A stretch of 40,807 nucleotides of DNA from contig JAKIWO010000006.1 of the NCBI GenBank assembly GCA_022749995.1, positions 1-40,807 on the forward strand, given 5' to 3'. This document shows, in pieces, positions 25,480 through 32,500 of the stretch (position 1 is its first letter; every line of letters starts with the position of its first letter). The notes below the pieces were generated by a model. The model saw nothing but the letters and a program-made list of their open reading frames with translations. It had not been told where the DNA came from and ran no database searches. Position numbers and translations under genes: made by a program. This DNA comes from Thermoplasmata archaeon. GTDB lineage: Archaea; Thermoplasmatota; Thermoplasmata; Lutacidiplasmatales; UBA184.

Positions 25480-25510
25480 GGGGGTGGACCTTGCCGCTTA
25501 TAGGATTTCC

Positions 25511-26572
25511 ATGAAGCAGAACGCACTCGCCGGCCGCAAGGAGGCCGATGTCGACGCCCTCAGTTCCCCCGTGGCGGAGGTCTGCCCGGAATGCGGTTCG
25601 ACCCATCTGACCCGCGACGACGTGCGCGGTGAGGTGGTCTGCGCCGACTGCGGCTTGGTCGTCGACGCGAGCGCCCTCGTTTCGGACCGTGGCCAGCGCG
25701 GCAGCAAGGAAGACACCGGCCGTGAGGCCCGCGGCTGGGGCCCCGTCATCTCTCCCCTCATGCCGGACAAGGGGCTGTTCAGCGAGATCGGTGTCCCGAC
25801 GCGCGACTTCCAGGGCAACTCGCTCTCTCGGAACACCTCCCTCAAGTTCTACCATCTGAGGAAGCTCAACCACCGGCTCCGCGCCGCCCGCACCCACCAG
25901 CGCAACCTCGTCGTCGCGCTGGGGGAGCTCAACCGGCTCGCCGGCGTCCTGGGTCTGTCTCGCGAGGTCAAGGAGTCGGCGACGTACATCTACCGCCGTG
26001 CCCTCGAGCACAAGGCCACGCGGGGCAAGAAGATCGTCGCCCTGGTCGCGGCGAGCGTCTACGCGGCCTGCCGCCAGTGCCACGTGCCGCGCACGATGAA
26101 GGAGATCATCGCGCACTCCAAGGCCACCAAGATCGAGGTCGGTCGGGCGTACACGTTGCTGGCCCGCGAGCTCAAGCTCGGGCTCAAGCCGGTGGAACCC
26201 CGCGACTACCTGGTGCGGTTCACCCAGGACCTCAACCTCTCCAAGGAGGTCCGGGCGAAGGTGCTCGACCTGCTCGAGCAGGTGGAGCAAGTGTACTCCA
26301 CGAGCGGCGTGCTACCGAACGGGATCCTCGCGACGATCATCTACATCGCGTCGAACCTGATGGGCGAGCCACGCAGCCAGGACCGGATCGCCGCGGTCGC
26401 GAACGTGACCCCGGTCACGATCCGCAACCACTACAAGGAACTCCTCGACCTGCTCGGGCTGCCGAAGAACCTCGCCAACCCGCAGGCCCGGGCGCTCCTG
26501 CCCCCGGGCACCCTCGGCGGACGCCCGAGCGTCGCCAAGGACATGGGTCCCGCGATTCCGGCCGACGCGTAG
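25511..26572 (+). CDS. tfb: Transcription initiation factor B (TFB)
   Basis: This 353-residue general transcription factor bridges TBP-bound TATA DNA and RNA polymerase. The zinc ribbon has C25, C28, C44 and C47 (VCPECGS, VVCADCGLV). A linker with the B-reader-like segment follows, then two cyclin-fold repeats at about 140-235 and 245-335, the second including VLDLLEQVEQVYSTSG and the helix-turn-helix VANVTPVTIRNHYKELLDLL. Length exceeds a typical 300-residue TFB because of an extended ribbon-core linker and C-terminus. The start is set by the TATA box position. The dyad upstream hints at regulation beyond the basal promoter. Other tfb copies cannot be judged from this window. Confidence 0.95.
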   Translation: MKQNALAGRKEADVDALSSPVAEVCPECGSTHLTRDDVRGEVVCADCGLVVDASALVSDRGQRGSKEDTGREARGWGPVISPLMPDKGLFSEIGVPTRDFQGNSLSRNTSLKFYHLRKLNHRLRAARTHQRNLVVALGELNRLAGVLGLSREVKESATYIYRRALEHKATRGKKIVALVAASVYAACRQCHVPRTMKEIIAHSKATKIEVGRAYTLLARELKLGLKPVEPRDYLVRFTQDLNLSKEVRAKVLDLLEQVEQVYSTSGVLPNGILATIIYIASNLMGEPRSQDRIAAVANVTPVTIRNHYKELLDLLGLPKNLANPQARALLPPGTLGGRPSVAKDMGPAIPADA

Positions 26573-26584
26573 GGCGCTTCGCCC
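26572..26584 (+). terminator. Short hairpin at the tfb stop codon
   Basis: GGGCG and CGCCC pair around CTT directly at the stop codon. The stem is only 5 bp, so its role as a terminator is uncertain. Confidence 0.3.
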
Positions 26585-26598
26585 GCTCCGGCGGTAGC

Positions 26599-26606
26599 GG
26601 TTAACT
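26599..26606 (+). promoter_or_regulatory. TATA-like element of the nuclease gene
   Basis: GGTTAACT is centred about 25 nt before the GTG at 26628, consistent with a leaderless transcript. Confidence 0.5.
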
Positions 26607-26627
26607 GCCGGCGCGGGCTCGCCGGTC

Positions 26628-27779
26628 GTGGGCACTGTTCCGACGCTGAGTTACTCCTCGGTACGCACGTACCTCGAGTGCCCGCTCCGCTGGAAGTACC
26701 TCTACCTCGAGCGGCTTCCCGAAGCTCCCCGCGGCTACTTCTCGTTCGGTCGCACGGTCCATTCGGTCCTGGAGGAGTTGCTCCGCCCGTACCTCCGTCC
26801 CACCGCCCGCCGCACCGAAGGGCTCACGCAGCGGACGCTCGAGCACTTCGGCGACTACCGCGCAGAACCCCCCGAGCCGATCCGCCCCGAGGAGCTGCTG
26901 GAGCTGTACGAACGGCGCTGGATCCCAGACGGATACGAGAGCCCCGAGGAAGAGCGCCGCTACCGCGAGCTCGGCCGCACGCTCTTGCTACGGTACCACC
27001 AGGAGGTGGTGCGACAACCGCCCACTCCCGTAGCCATCGAAGCGCATCTCGAGGCGAAGTGGGAGGGGGTTCCCGTCCACGGGTACGTCGACCGGATCGA
27101 CCTAACGCCGGCCGGCGGGCTCGAGGTGGTCGACTACAAGACGAGCCGAGGGCTCACGGTTCAGGACGCCCTGACCTCCGACCAGCTCGCCCTGTACCAG
27201 GTCCTGGTCGAGCACAACTTTCCGAACCCGGTCGAGGGCCTCGCGCTCATCGACCTGCGCGGTGGCATCCACCTCGCCTCTCCGCCCCGGCCGACCCAGG
27301 CGCTGGCGGCGCTTCGGGTCTCGGTGGGCGAGGTCTCCGACGGGATCCGGGACGAGGAGTACGCCCCCACCCCCGGGAGGGCCTGCGCCCGATGCGAGTT
27401 CCGTGACCGGTGTCCAGAGTTCAAGGAGGTCCCCGCCGCCGATCGCGAGCGGCTCGCCGTCCTCGTGGACCGGTTCGTCGATCTTCGGGACTCCGAGCAG
27501 AATCTTGAACGCGAGCTGCGCAGCGCGGCACTCGCCCTGCACGAGGTGGCCGAACGGCTCGGGCTGCATCGGATCCCCGGTGAGCGTGGAGTAGCCGTAC
27601 GTCGCCGGGAGCGCGCAGCGCGTTCCGGTGCCAAAGCCGCCGAGCCGGCCGCATCGATGCCCCGACCTATCGGCCGGTGGTACTGGGAGATCGAAGCCGC
27701 GGCTCGCGCTAGCAGCCCTCGGCGTACGGACCGGCGCAAAGCGACGGCCGTCGGACCGAGCGAAGGCAGCGCGAGCTAG
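26628..27779 (+). CDS. PD-(D/E)XK nuclease of the Cas4/RecB-like family
   Basis: This 383-residue putative DNA exonuclease shows the full RecB-type pattern: H45 in GRTVHSVLEE, D155 in GYVDRID, D169-x-K171 in EVVDYKTSRG and the QLALY helix (motif with Q186). Four cysteines, C18 (LECPLRW) and C253, C256, C262 (CARCEFRDRC), fit an iron-sulfur cluster as in Cas4 and AddB. A C-terminal helical part (265-325) and a basic, probably disordered tail (325-383) follow. No CRISPR array or cas1/cas2 is nearby, so a repair role is more likely than spacer acquisition. The GTG start is supported by its TATA spacing. Confidence 0.87.
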   Translation: MGTVPTLSYSSVRTYLECPLRWKYLYLERLPEAPRGYFSFGRTVHSVLEELLRPYLRPTARRTEGLTQRTLEHFGDYRAEPPEPIRPEELLELYERRWIPDGYESPEEERRYRELGRTLLLRYHQEVVRQPPTPVAIEAHLEAKWEGVPVHGYVDRIDLTPAGGLEVVDYKTSRGLTVQDALTSDQLALYQVLVEHNFPNPVEGLALIDLRGGIHLASPPRPTQALAALRVSVGEVSDGIRDEEYAPTPGRACARCEFRDRCPEFKEVPAADRERLAVLVDRFVDLRDSEQNLERELRSAALALHEVAERLGLHRIPGERGVAVRRRERAARSGAKAAEPAASMPRPIGRWYWEIEAAARASSPRRTDRRKATAVGPSEGSAS

Positions 27780-27838
27780 CCGCCCGCCGAAACCCGCTGC
27801 CGCAGCAGGTGTCGGGGCCTCCCCAGCCGGTGACTTCG

Positions 27839-27846
27839 AGTAAAGG
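27839..27846 (+). promoter_or_regulatory. TATA-like element of purP
   Basis: GAGTAAAG lies about 30 nt before the ATG at 27875. The alternative TTG at 27851 would be only a few bases from the element, so it is unlikely to be transcribed. Confidence 0.45.
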
Positions 27847-27874
27847 CTAATTGGAGGCGAGGGTCGCCGAACTA

Positions 27875-28942
27875 ATGGGGGTCGCCCTCGCCTCGGCAGC
27901 GCGCGTGGCGCCTCTCGTTCGGCACGCGCCCACCATCGCCACCTACTGCTCGCACTCCTCACTCCAAATCTTCCACGGCGCGAAGCAGGAGGGGTTCCGG
28001 ACCCTCGGCATCTGCGGCGGACGGCCGCCCCGATACTACGAGGCGTTCCCGCTGGCCCGCCCGGATGCCTTCCTGGCCATTCCCCGACTCGCCCTGTTGC
28101 CCCGGTACGCCGCGCGGCTGAACCGGGAGCACGCGGTGCTCGTTCCCCACGGTTCCTTCGTCGAGTATCTCGGTCCGGAGAAGTTTGCGGCCCTGCCGGT
28201 GCCGGTCTTCGGCAACCGCAAGGTCCTCGCATGGGAGTCGGACCGGGAGAAGGAGCGCGAATGGCTCGAGTCGGCCGGGGTCCGCATGCCGAAGCGGTAC
28301 GAATCGATCGACGACATCGATGGCCCGGCGATCGTAAAGTACTACGGGGCCAAGGGCGGCAAGGGATTCATCCTCGCCAAGGACCGCCGCACACTGGAGG
28401 GGTTCCGCCCCACCGGCCCCTACGTGATCCAGCAGTACGTGCTCGGCACCCGCTACTACATCCATTTCTTCTACTCGCCGCTGTCGCGGGACGGGTACCG
28501 CGTCGGCAACGGCTCCCTCGAGCTCCTCGGGATGGACCGCCGGGACGAAGCGAACATCGACGAGCTCTACAAGCTCGGTTCGCAGGAGGAGCTGCTCGCC
28601 GCGGGGATCCGGCCGACGTTTGTCGTCACCGGCAACGTCCCCGTCGTGCTGCGCGAGTCGCTGCTGCCGCAGGTGTTCGACATCGGTGCGCGGATCGTCG
28701 AGCGGTCGATCGAGCTGTTCGGGGGAATGGTCGGACCGTTCTGCGTCGAAGGGATCGTGACGGAGGAGCTCAAGTTCTACGTGTTCGAGATCTCGACCCG
28801 GATCGTGGCGGGGACCAACGTCTTCCCCTCGGGTTCGAGCTACGCGGACCTCGTCGCCCCGCACCTCTCGATGGGCCGGCGGATGGCCCTCGAGATCGCA
28901 CGGGCTCGCCACGAGGGGCGGCTGCGCGAAGTGCTGAGCTAG
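27875..28942 (+). CDS. purP: Formate-dependent FAICAR-forming ligase PurP
   Basis: This 355-residue archaeal enzyme formylates AICAR to FAICAR with formate and ATP in purine synthesis. It has an ATP-grasp fold. The N-terminal segment PTIATYCSHSSLQIFHGAKQ EGF is a family hallmark. Other conserved blocks are VPHGSFVEYLG, VFGNRKVLAWESDR, KYYGAKGGKGFI, YVIQQYVLGTRYYIHFFYSP, FCVEGIVTEEL and FEISTRIVAGTNVFPSGSSY. The ORF can be extended to a TTG at 27851, but the promoter position favours the ATG at 27875. Length matches other PurP proteins (about 340-365). Confidence 0.95.
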   Translation: MGVALASAARVAPLVRHAPTIATYCSHSSLQIFHGAKQEGFRTLGICGGRPPRYYEAFPLARPDAFLAIPRLALLPRYAARLNREHAVLVPHGSFVEYLGPEKFAALPVPVFGNRKVLAWESDREKEREWLESAGVRMPKRYESIDDIDGPAIVKYYGAKGGKGFILAKDRRTLEGFRPTGPYVIQQYVLGTRYYIHFFYSPLSRDGYRVGNGSLELLGMDRRDEANIDELYKLGSQEELLAAGIRPTFVVTGNVPVVLRESLLPQVFDIGARIVERSIELFGGMVGPFCVEGIVTEELKFYVFEISTRIVAGTNVFPSGSSYADLVAPHLSMGRRMALEIARARHEGRLREVLS

Positions 28943-28958
28943 CCCCTCGACCCGCGAA

Positions 28959-28975
28959 CGCCCCTCTTCAGGGCG
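28959..28975 (+). terminator. Weak hairpin after purP
   Basis: CGCCC and GGGCG can pair around a 7-nt loop, 17 nt after the purP stop and just before the next promoter. No T-run is present; low confidence. Confidence 0.25.
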
Positions 28976-29009
28976 GACGTTATGCTCGATTTGGTAACTG
29001 GGTCGGTCC

Positions 29010-29945
29010 GTGGCCGACGCGATCCGAGCCGAGCGGCTCGGTAAGACCTACCCGCACTCGAAGGACGCCGCGCTGGTCGGGATCGACCTGCGCATCCCGG
29101 CCGGCAGCGTGTACGGCCTCATCGGCCGGAACGGCGCCGGCAAGACGACGTTCGTCCGGATCGCCTCGACCCAGCTCATGCCGAGCGAGGGGGAGATCTG
29201 GGTGCTGGGGCACGATGCGGTGGCGGAACCTCGCTCGGTCCGGGCGCGGATCGCGGTCATCCCCCAGGAGTCTCGGCCGCTCTACTTCCTGACGATCGAC
29301 GAGCTCGTGTTTCACCACCTACGGATGCGCGGGATGGAACGCGCAGAGGCGCGGCGGCGCACCGACCAGGTGCTGGGGCAGATGGGGCTCGCGGACCGGG
29401 CCGACACGCTGGTGAGCCGCCTCTCCGGGGGGCTCCGCCGCCGTGCCATGGTCGCGATGATCTTCGCCTCGGACGCCGAACTGCTGTTCCTCGACGAGCC
29501 GACCACTGGCCTCGACCCGCTAGCGCGGCGGGAGGTCTGGGCCGCCATCCAGCGGGCCCGAGAGGGTGGTCGGACGGTGCTGCTCACCACGCACTACCTC
29601 GACGAGGCCGAGGCGCTCTCCTCTCGGCTGGCCCTCATCGAGCGGGGCCGGGTGATTGTGGAGGGGACCCCCGCCGATATCCGGGGCCGGGTGAAGTATC
29701 CGTTCCGGGTCACGCTGCCGGCGAGCCTCTCCCAGTCGGAGCTCACCTCCTACGGAGAGGTCTCGGGCGTCGCCGGAGGCTGGCTCGTCTTCGCCCGCGA
29801 GGAGGCCGCGCGGGAGTTGACCCGGCTCGCCCTCGGGAGGAATCTGGCCGTAGCGATGGCGCCGATCTCGCTCGAGGACATCTTCCTTCAGCTGGTCGGC
29901 CGGCCGCTCACCGAGGGAGAGAGCGCGGGGGAGGAGGTGGCATGA
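29010..29945 (+). CDS. ABC-2 type transporter ATP-binding protein
   Basis: This 311-residue exporter-type ATPase has Walker A GRNGAGKTT (about 44-52), Q-loop VIPQESRPLY, signature RLSGGLRRRA, Walker B LLFLDEPTTGLDP and switch TTHYLDEAE. A C-terminal domain of about 90 residues, common in drug- or polysaccharide-export ATPases, ends with SLEDIFLQLVGRPL. The GTG start follows a TATA-like TTATGCTC by about 26 nt. It overlaps the permease gene by 4 nt (ATGA) and forms an exporter with it. The substrate is unknown. Confidence 0.93.
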   Translation: MADAIRAERLGKTYPHSKDAALVGIDLRIPAGSVYGLIGRNGAGKTTFVRIASTQLMPSEGEIWVLGHDAVAEPRSVRARIAVIPQESRPLYFLTIDELVFHHLRMRGMERAEARRRTDQVLGQMGLADRADTLVSRLSGGLRRRAMVAMIFASDAELLFLDEPTTGLDPLARREVWAAIQRAREGGRTVLLTTHYLDEAEALSSRLALIERGRVIVEGTPADIRGRVKYPFRVTLPASLSQSELTSYGEVSGVAGGWLVFAREEAARELTRLALGRNLAVAMAPISLEDIFLQLVGRPLTEGESAGEEVA

Positions 29946-30709
29946 CCGACCGTCGGCGACTCCGCTCGCTCTGGACGATCGCGTTCATGAACGGGGTGAT
30001 CCCCGTCCGCCGTCAGCCGCTGTACCTGCTCAACACGATCGCCTCGCCGCTCTCCTTCCTGTTCTTCATCGCGCTGGCCTCCCGCGGGACGCTGCTGCGT
30101 CCGGCGATTGCCGGGGGAATGGTGCTGACGATGATCTCGATCGGCACCTCGCTCCAGGCCGACCTTACCCACTTCAAGCAGGACATGAAGTTCCAGGATC
30201 TCGTCGTCGCATCCCCCGTCGAGGCACCGATCTACGTCGCCGGTCTCGCCCTGTCGGAGTTCCTCTACTCGATCCCCGGGCTCTCCGTATTCGTCGCCCT
30301 CTGGGTGGCGACCGGGCCGCCGCCGGGGATCCTCGACGCGCTCACCGTCGGGTTCACGCTGCTGCTGGTCTGGGCGTTCTCCTCGGCGCTCGGCTTCACG
30401 CTCGCCACGTACTTCGAGGACATCCGCGAGACGTTCGTCTTCGGGCCGCTGGTTTCCCTCGGGCTGACGGTGTTACCGCCGGTCTACTACCCGGCCACGT
30501 TCATTCCCGCCGCCTACCGTCCGCTCGCCTTCCTCTCGCCGGCGACGTACGCCGCCGATCTGCTCCACCGGGCGTTCCGACTCGGCGCTTCCGAGCCCCT
30601 CTTCGGCCCGCCGCTCCTAGCGGCACCGCTCGATTGGTTGGCCCTGATCGGGATCACCGCGGGACTGTTCCTCCTCGCTGCGAAGAAGGCGCGCTGGCGA
30701 GAGCCCTAG
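29942..30709 (+). CDS. ABC-2 type transporter permease
   Basis: This 255-residue membrane protein has six hydrophobic segments in the ABC-2 arrangement: about 34-48, 55-70, 100-125, 136-155, 170-190, and 230-248. Between the second and third lies the FKQDMKFQDLVVASPV loop typical of the family, and LSPATYAADLLHRAF resembles the conserved block before the last helix. It is translationally coupled to the ATPase gene upstream. Substrate unknown. An 8-bp hairpin follows 6 nt after its stop. Confidence 0.92.
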   Translation: MTDRRRLRSLWTIAFMNGVIPVRRQPLYLLNTIASPLSFLFFIALASRGTLLRPAIAGGMVLTMISIGTSLQADLTHFKQDMKFQDLVVASPVEAPIYVAGLALSEFLYSIPGLSVFVALWVATGPPPGILDALTVGFTLLLVWAFSSALGFTLATYFEDIRETFVFGPLVSLGLTVLPPVYYPATFIPAAYRPLAFLSPATYAADLLHRAFRLGASEPLFGPPLLAAPLDWLALIGITAGLFLLAAKKARWREP

Positions 30710-30715
30710 CGTTCC

Positions 30716-30735
30716 ACCGTCGAAAAATCGACGGT
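30716..30735 (+). terminator. Perfect 8-bp hairpin after the ABC-2 operon
   Basis: ACCGTCGA and TCGACGGT pair perfectly around the loop AAAA, starting 7 nt after the permease stop. It could terminate the operon. The same CCGTCGA/TCGACGG sequence recurs at 31079 and 31125, so it may instead be a protein-binding site. Confidence 0.5.
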
Positions 30736-30800
30736 CGACGACTCCGGAAAGGCGCCGGAACTCGCACGAGCGCGGGGCCGGGAAAATTCCGGCCAAGCAC

Positions 30801-30806
30801 TTATGT
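30801..30806 (+). promoter_or_regulatory. TATA-like element of the double zinc-ribbon gene
   Basis: TTATGT following CAAGCAC lies about 30 nt before the ATG at 30834, fitting a leaderless or near-leaderless transcript. Confidence 0.45.
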
Positions 30807-30833
30807 ACCACCCCACTCCTCGCGGGCCCTGCG

Positions 30834-31073
30834 ATGCTTGCGCTCTCGGACAGCCGGAGTCCGGCCGCCGAGGAAGAGCGATTTTCCCGCTGCGCCTACT
30901 GCGGCAAATCGCTGGTCCTCCTCCTGAACGACCGACGAGGAAGCGCTTGCTACGACTGCTTCTCCCTGCTCGGGCCCGAGGCCATCGCGTGTCCCGAGTG
31001 TGGGGCGGAGATCGCCCCCCCGCAGCGGGTGACCGGTTGCACCACGTGCGGCTGGTCCCCGCTGCGGAACTGA
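30834..31073 (+). CDS. Small double zinc-ribbon protein
   Basis: This 79-residue protein has four CxxC knuckles (C20/C23, C39/C42, C53/C56 and C69/C72), enough for two zinc ribbons, and little else. Such small archaeal ribbons often assist transcription, translation or redox reactions, but no specific family is recognised. The ATG at 30834 is placed 28-33 nt after a TATA-like element. The gene is flanked on both sides by copies of the CCGTCGA palindrome. Confidence 0.72.
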   Translation: MLALSDSRSPAAEEERFSRCAYCGKSLVLLLNDRRGSACYDCFSLLGPEAIACPECGAEIAPPQRVTGCTTCGWSPLRN

Positions 31074-31078
31074 CCCGG

Positions 31079-31088
31079 CCGTCGACGG
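31079..31088. repeat. Palindrome CCGTCGACGG (copy 2)
   Basis: A perfect 10-bp palindrome, 5 nt after the zinc-ribbon stop. It shares its half-site with the hairpin at 30716-30735 and the element at 31125-31139. Confidence 0.45.
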
Positions 31089-31108
31089 CGGGGCCGGAAA
31101 CCGGCAAA

Positions 31109-31116
31109 GCTTATCT
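31109..31116 (+). promoter_or_regulatory. TATA-like element of the tRNA-Ser gene
   Basis: GCTTATCT after CAAA is about 30 nt upstream of the mature 5' end at 31145, a normal promoter distance for an archaeal tRNA. Confidence 0.55.
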
Positions 31117-31124
31117 CGCCGAAA

Positions 31125-31139
31125 CCGTCGAATCGACGG
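31125..31139. repeat. Inverted repeat CCGTCGA-A-TCGACGG (copy 3)
   Basis: Two perfect 7-bp half-sites around one central A, immediately before the tRNA-Ser gene and downstream of its TATA element. It matches the half-sites at 30716 and 31079. Confidence 0.45.
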
Positions 31140-31144
31140 GACGT

Positions 31145-31262
31145 GCCGAGGTGGCTCAGTCCGGTACGGCGCGAGTCTGGAAAGCTCGTGGCGGAAATCG
31201 CCTCGGGAGTTCAAAGGCCGCGCTCGGACCACCCGGCGCGGCGGAGAGTCTCCCCCTCGGCG
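31145..31262 (+). tRNA. tRNA-Ser(GGA) interrupted by a T-loop intron
   Basis: The acceptor strands GCCGAGG (31145-31151) and CCTCGGC (31255-31261) pair perfectly, with discriminator G at 31262 and no encoded CCA. The anticodon arm is CGAGT-CTGGAAA-GCTCG with anticodon GGA at 31179-31181. A long variable arm, GGCG-GAAAT-CGCC, marks a class II serine tRNA. The T stem GGGAG (31205-31209) pairs with CTCCC (31250-31254). The T loop begins TTCAAA and is completed by T at 31249, after a 33-nt insert. Without it the tRNA would be 85 nt and canonical. The amino-acid identity and the intron are both read directly from the sequence. Confidence 0.9.
31216..31248 (+). other. 33-nt archaeal tRNA intron at position 59/60
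   Basis: The insert forms a hairpin with the perfect stem GCCGCGC/GCGCGGC. Around the junctions a relaxed bulge-helix-bulge can be drawn: outer T stem, central UUCA against GGAG (one A-G mismatch, one U-G pair) and 3-nt bulges AAG and AGU. Cutting after the second base of each bulge joins TTCAAA to T, restoring the 7-nt T loop. Confidence 0.8.
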
Positions 31263-31291
31263 CTTCCCCGCGCCACCGTGCTGCCTAGCGC

Positions 31292-31765
31292 ATGCCGGTC
31301 GGTCCCGCCGAACAGGAGGCGGCGCTCCGCCAGGTGGACGCGTTGCTCGGTTCGGCGCTTCGGCCCGAGGGGCTGACCGAACTCTGTCGATTCCTTCGGC
31401 GGGCGTTCGCCCACTACACGTGGGTGGGGGTCTACCGGCTCGAAGGCAGCACCCTCGTGCTCGACGGCTGGGACGGGGAGCGGGCGACGGAGCACGTCCG
31501 GATCCCCCTCGACCAGGGGCTCTGCGGGAAGGCGGCGCGGGAGGACCGCACGGTGCTGGTGGGGGACGTGCGCTCCTCTCCAGAGTACCTATCCTGCTTC
31601 CTCGACACCCGTTCGGAGATCGTCGTGCCAGTGCGAGCCGGCGGGCGGGTCGTCGGCGAGATCGACGTCGATGGGCAGTCGACGAACGCCTACGACCGAA
31701 CCGACGATGCCTTCCTCACCGAGGTCGCGCGCCGGCTCGGCCCTTGGCTCGCACGGCCGGCGTAG
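31292..31765 (+). CDS. GAF-domain protein related to free methionine-(R)-sulfoxide reductase
   Basis: This 157-residue protein is a single GAF domain. The GLCGKAA and YLSCFLDTRSEIVVPV blocks, with C78 and C102 spaced 24 residues apart, match two of the three cysteines of free methionine-(R)-sulfoxide reductase (fRMsr). The third position, in the block before GLCG, is His (H68). It may therefore be a reductase with altered recycling or a GAF sensor derived from that family. Its last 50 nt overlap the 3' end of the convergent phosphopantothenate synthetase gene. The ATG at 31292 begins 30 nt after the tRNA. Confidence 0.82.
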   Translation: MPVGPAEQEAALRQVDALLGSALRPEGLTELCRFLRRAFAHYTWVGVYRLEGSTLVLDGWDGERATEHVRIPLDQGLCGKAAREDRTVLVGDVRSSPEYLSCFLDTRSEIVVPVRAGGRVVGEIDVDGQSTNAYDRTDDAFLTEVARRLGPWLARPA

Positions 31766-32486
31766 CTCGGCGCATCGCCCGCAGCGCTTGCTCGGGAAGC
31801 TGGGACGCCCACGTCGGGACGGAGCGCCATCGGGCCGGACCCCGCGAGCGCCGGAGCTCGGCCGTGATGGCGACTAAGGCGCGGGTCAGCTCGTCGATGA
31901 TGGCCAGATCCGCCGCGCGGGCGGTGCGGGAAAGTGGGTTGAGGTCGATCGCGATCACCCGCTGGCCCCGACGGCGCAGCGCGAGGGCGCGGTCGCCGTC
32001 CTCCAGCGGGATCATACAGAGGTCGGCCGACCAGATGCCCTCCTCGTCCACGAGGGCGCGGTCGGAGGGGAGGCCCGGGATGCGCCGAGTCGGTCGACGT
32101 CCGAGCACGCCGTGGACGCCGGCCTTCTCCAATTCGGCCGCCACGCCCGCCACCCGCCGGGGGGTCCGGTGGAAGAGGTTCACCTCGACCCGAAGGTTCG
32201 GTAACGCACGCTGGAGGGCCGCCACCTCCCTGGAGGCGAGGGCGGCCACGTTTCCGTTGACCGAGAGCACCGGGCGACGGGCGGACTTGAGCCAGCGCGC
32301 AGCGAGCCTCTCGGCGCGCCGTGCCGACGGGCTCGTGCGCTCACCGAGGAGGTAGTCGAACGCCTCGGCCCGCCCCTGGGCGATCAACCCCTCGGGAACG
32401 ACGAGTCCCCGGTCGGAGGCCGCCGCGAGCCTCGCGCGCAGTCGGAGACTCCGGTAGCGCGGATGGCGGGGCGAGAGGTGCGTCAC
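31716..32486 (-). CDS. pps: 4-phosphopantoate--beta-alanine ligase (archaeal phosphopantothenate synthetase)
   Basis: This 256-residue ATP-dependent enzyme makes 4'-phosphopantothenate in the archaeal coenzyme A pathway. Family hallmarks are present: SPRHPRYRSLRLRARL at the start, EGLIAQGRAEAFDYLLGE, PVLSVNGNVAALASRE, VEVNLFHRTPRR, GVLGRRPTRRIPGL, DLCMIPLEDGDRALAL and VIAIDLNPLSRTARAADLAI. The start is a GTG at 32486, 14 nt after the stop of the coiled-coil gene. A basic tail of about 30 residues after the conserved domain overlaps the convergent GAF gene. Confidence 0.93.
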   Translation of the reverse strand: MTHLSPRHPRYRSLRLRARLAAASDRGLVVPEGLIAQGRAEAFDYLLGERTSPSARRAERLAARWLKSARRPVLSVNGNVAALASREVAALQRALPNLRVEVNLFHRTPRRVAGVAAELEKAGVHGVLGRRPTRRIPGLPSDRALVDEEGIWSADLCMIPLEDGDRALALRRRGQRVIAIDLNPLSRTARAADLAIIDELTRALVAITAELRRSRGPARWRSVPTWASQLPEQALRAMRRATPAVRAKGRAGARPR

Positions 32487-32500
32487 GCCAGTACGGGCGG

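Larger units (their letters stand above)
25167..25510. other. Intergenic region upstream of tfb
   Basis: This 344-nt divergent spacer contains the promoter of the membrane-protein gene at its left end. Its right end carries a palindrome and the TATA box of tfb. The middle (about 25200-25440) has no convincing ORF, tRNA or strong hairpin. Confidence 0.6.
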
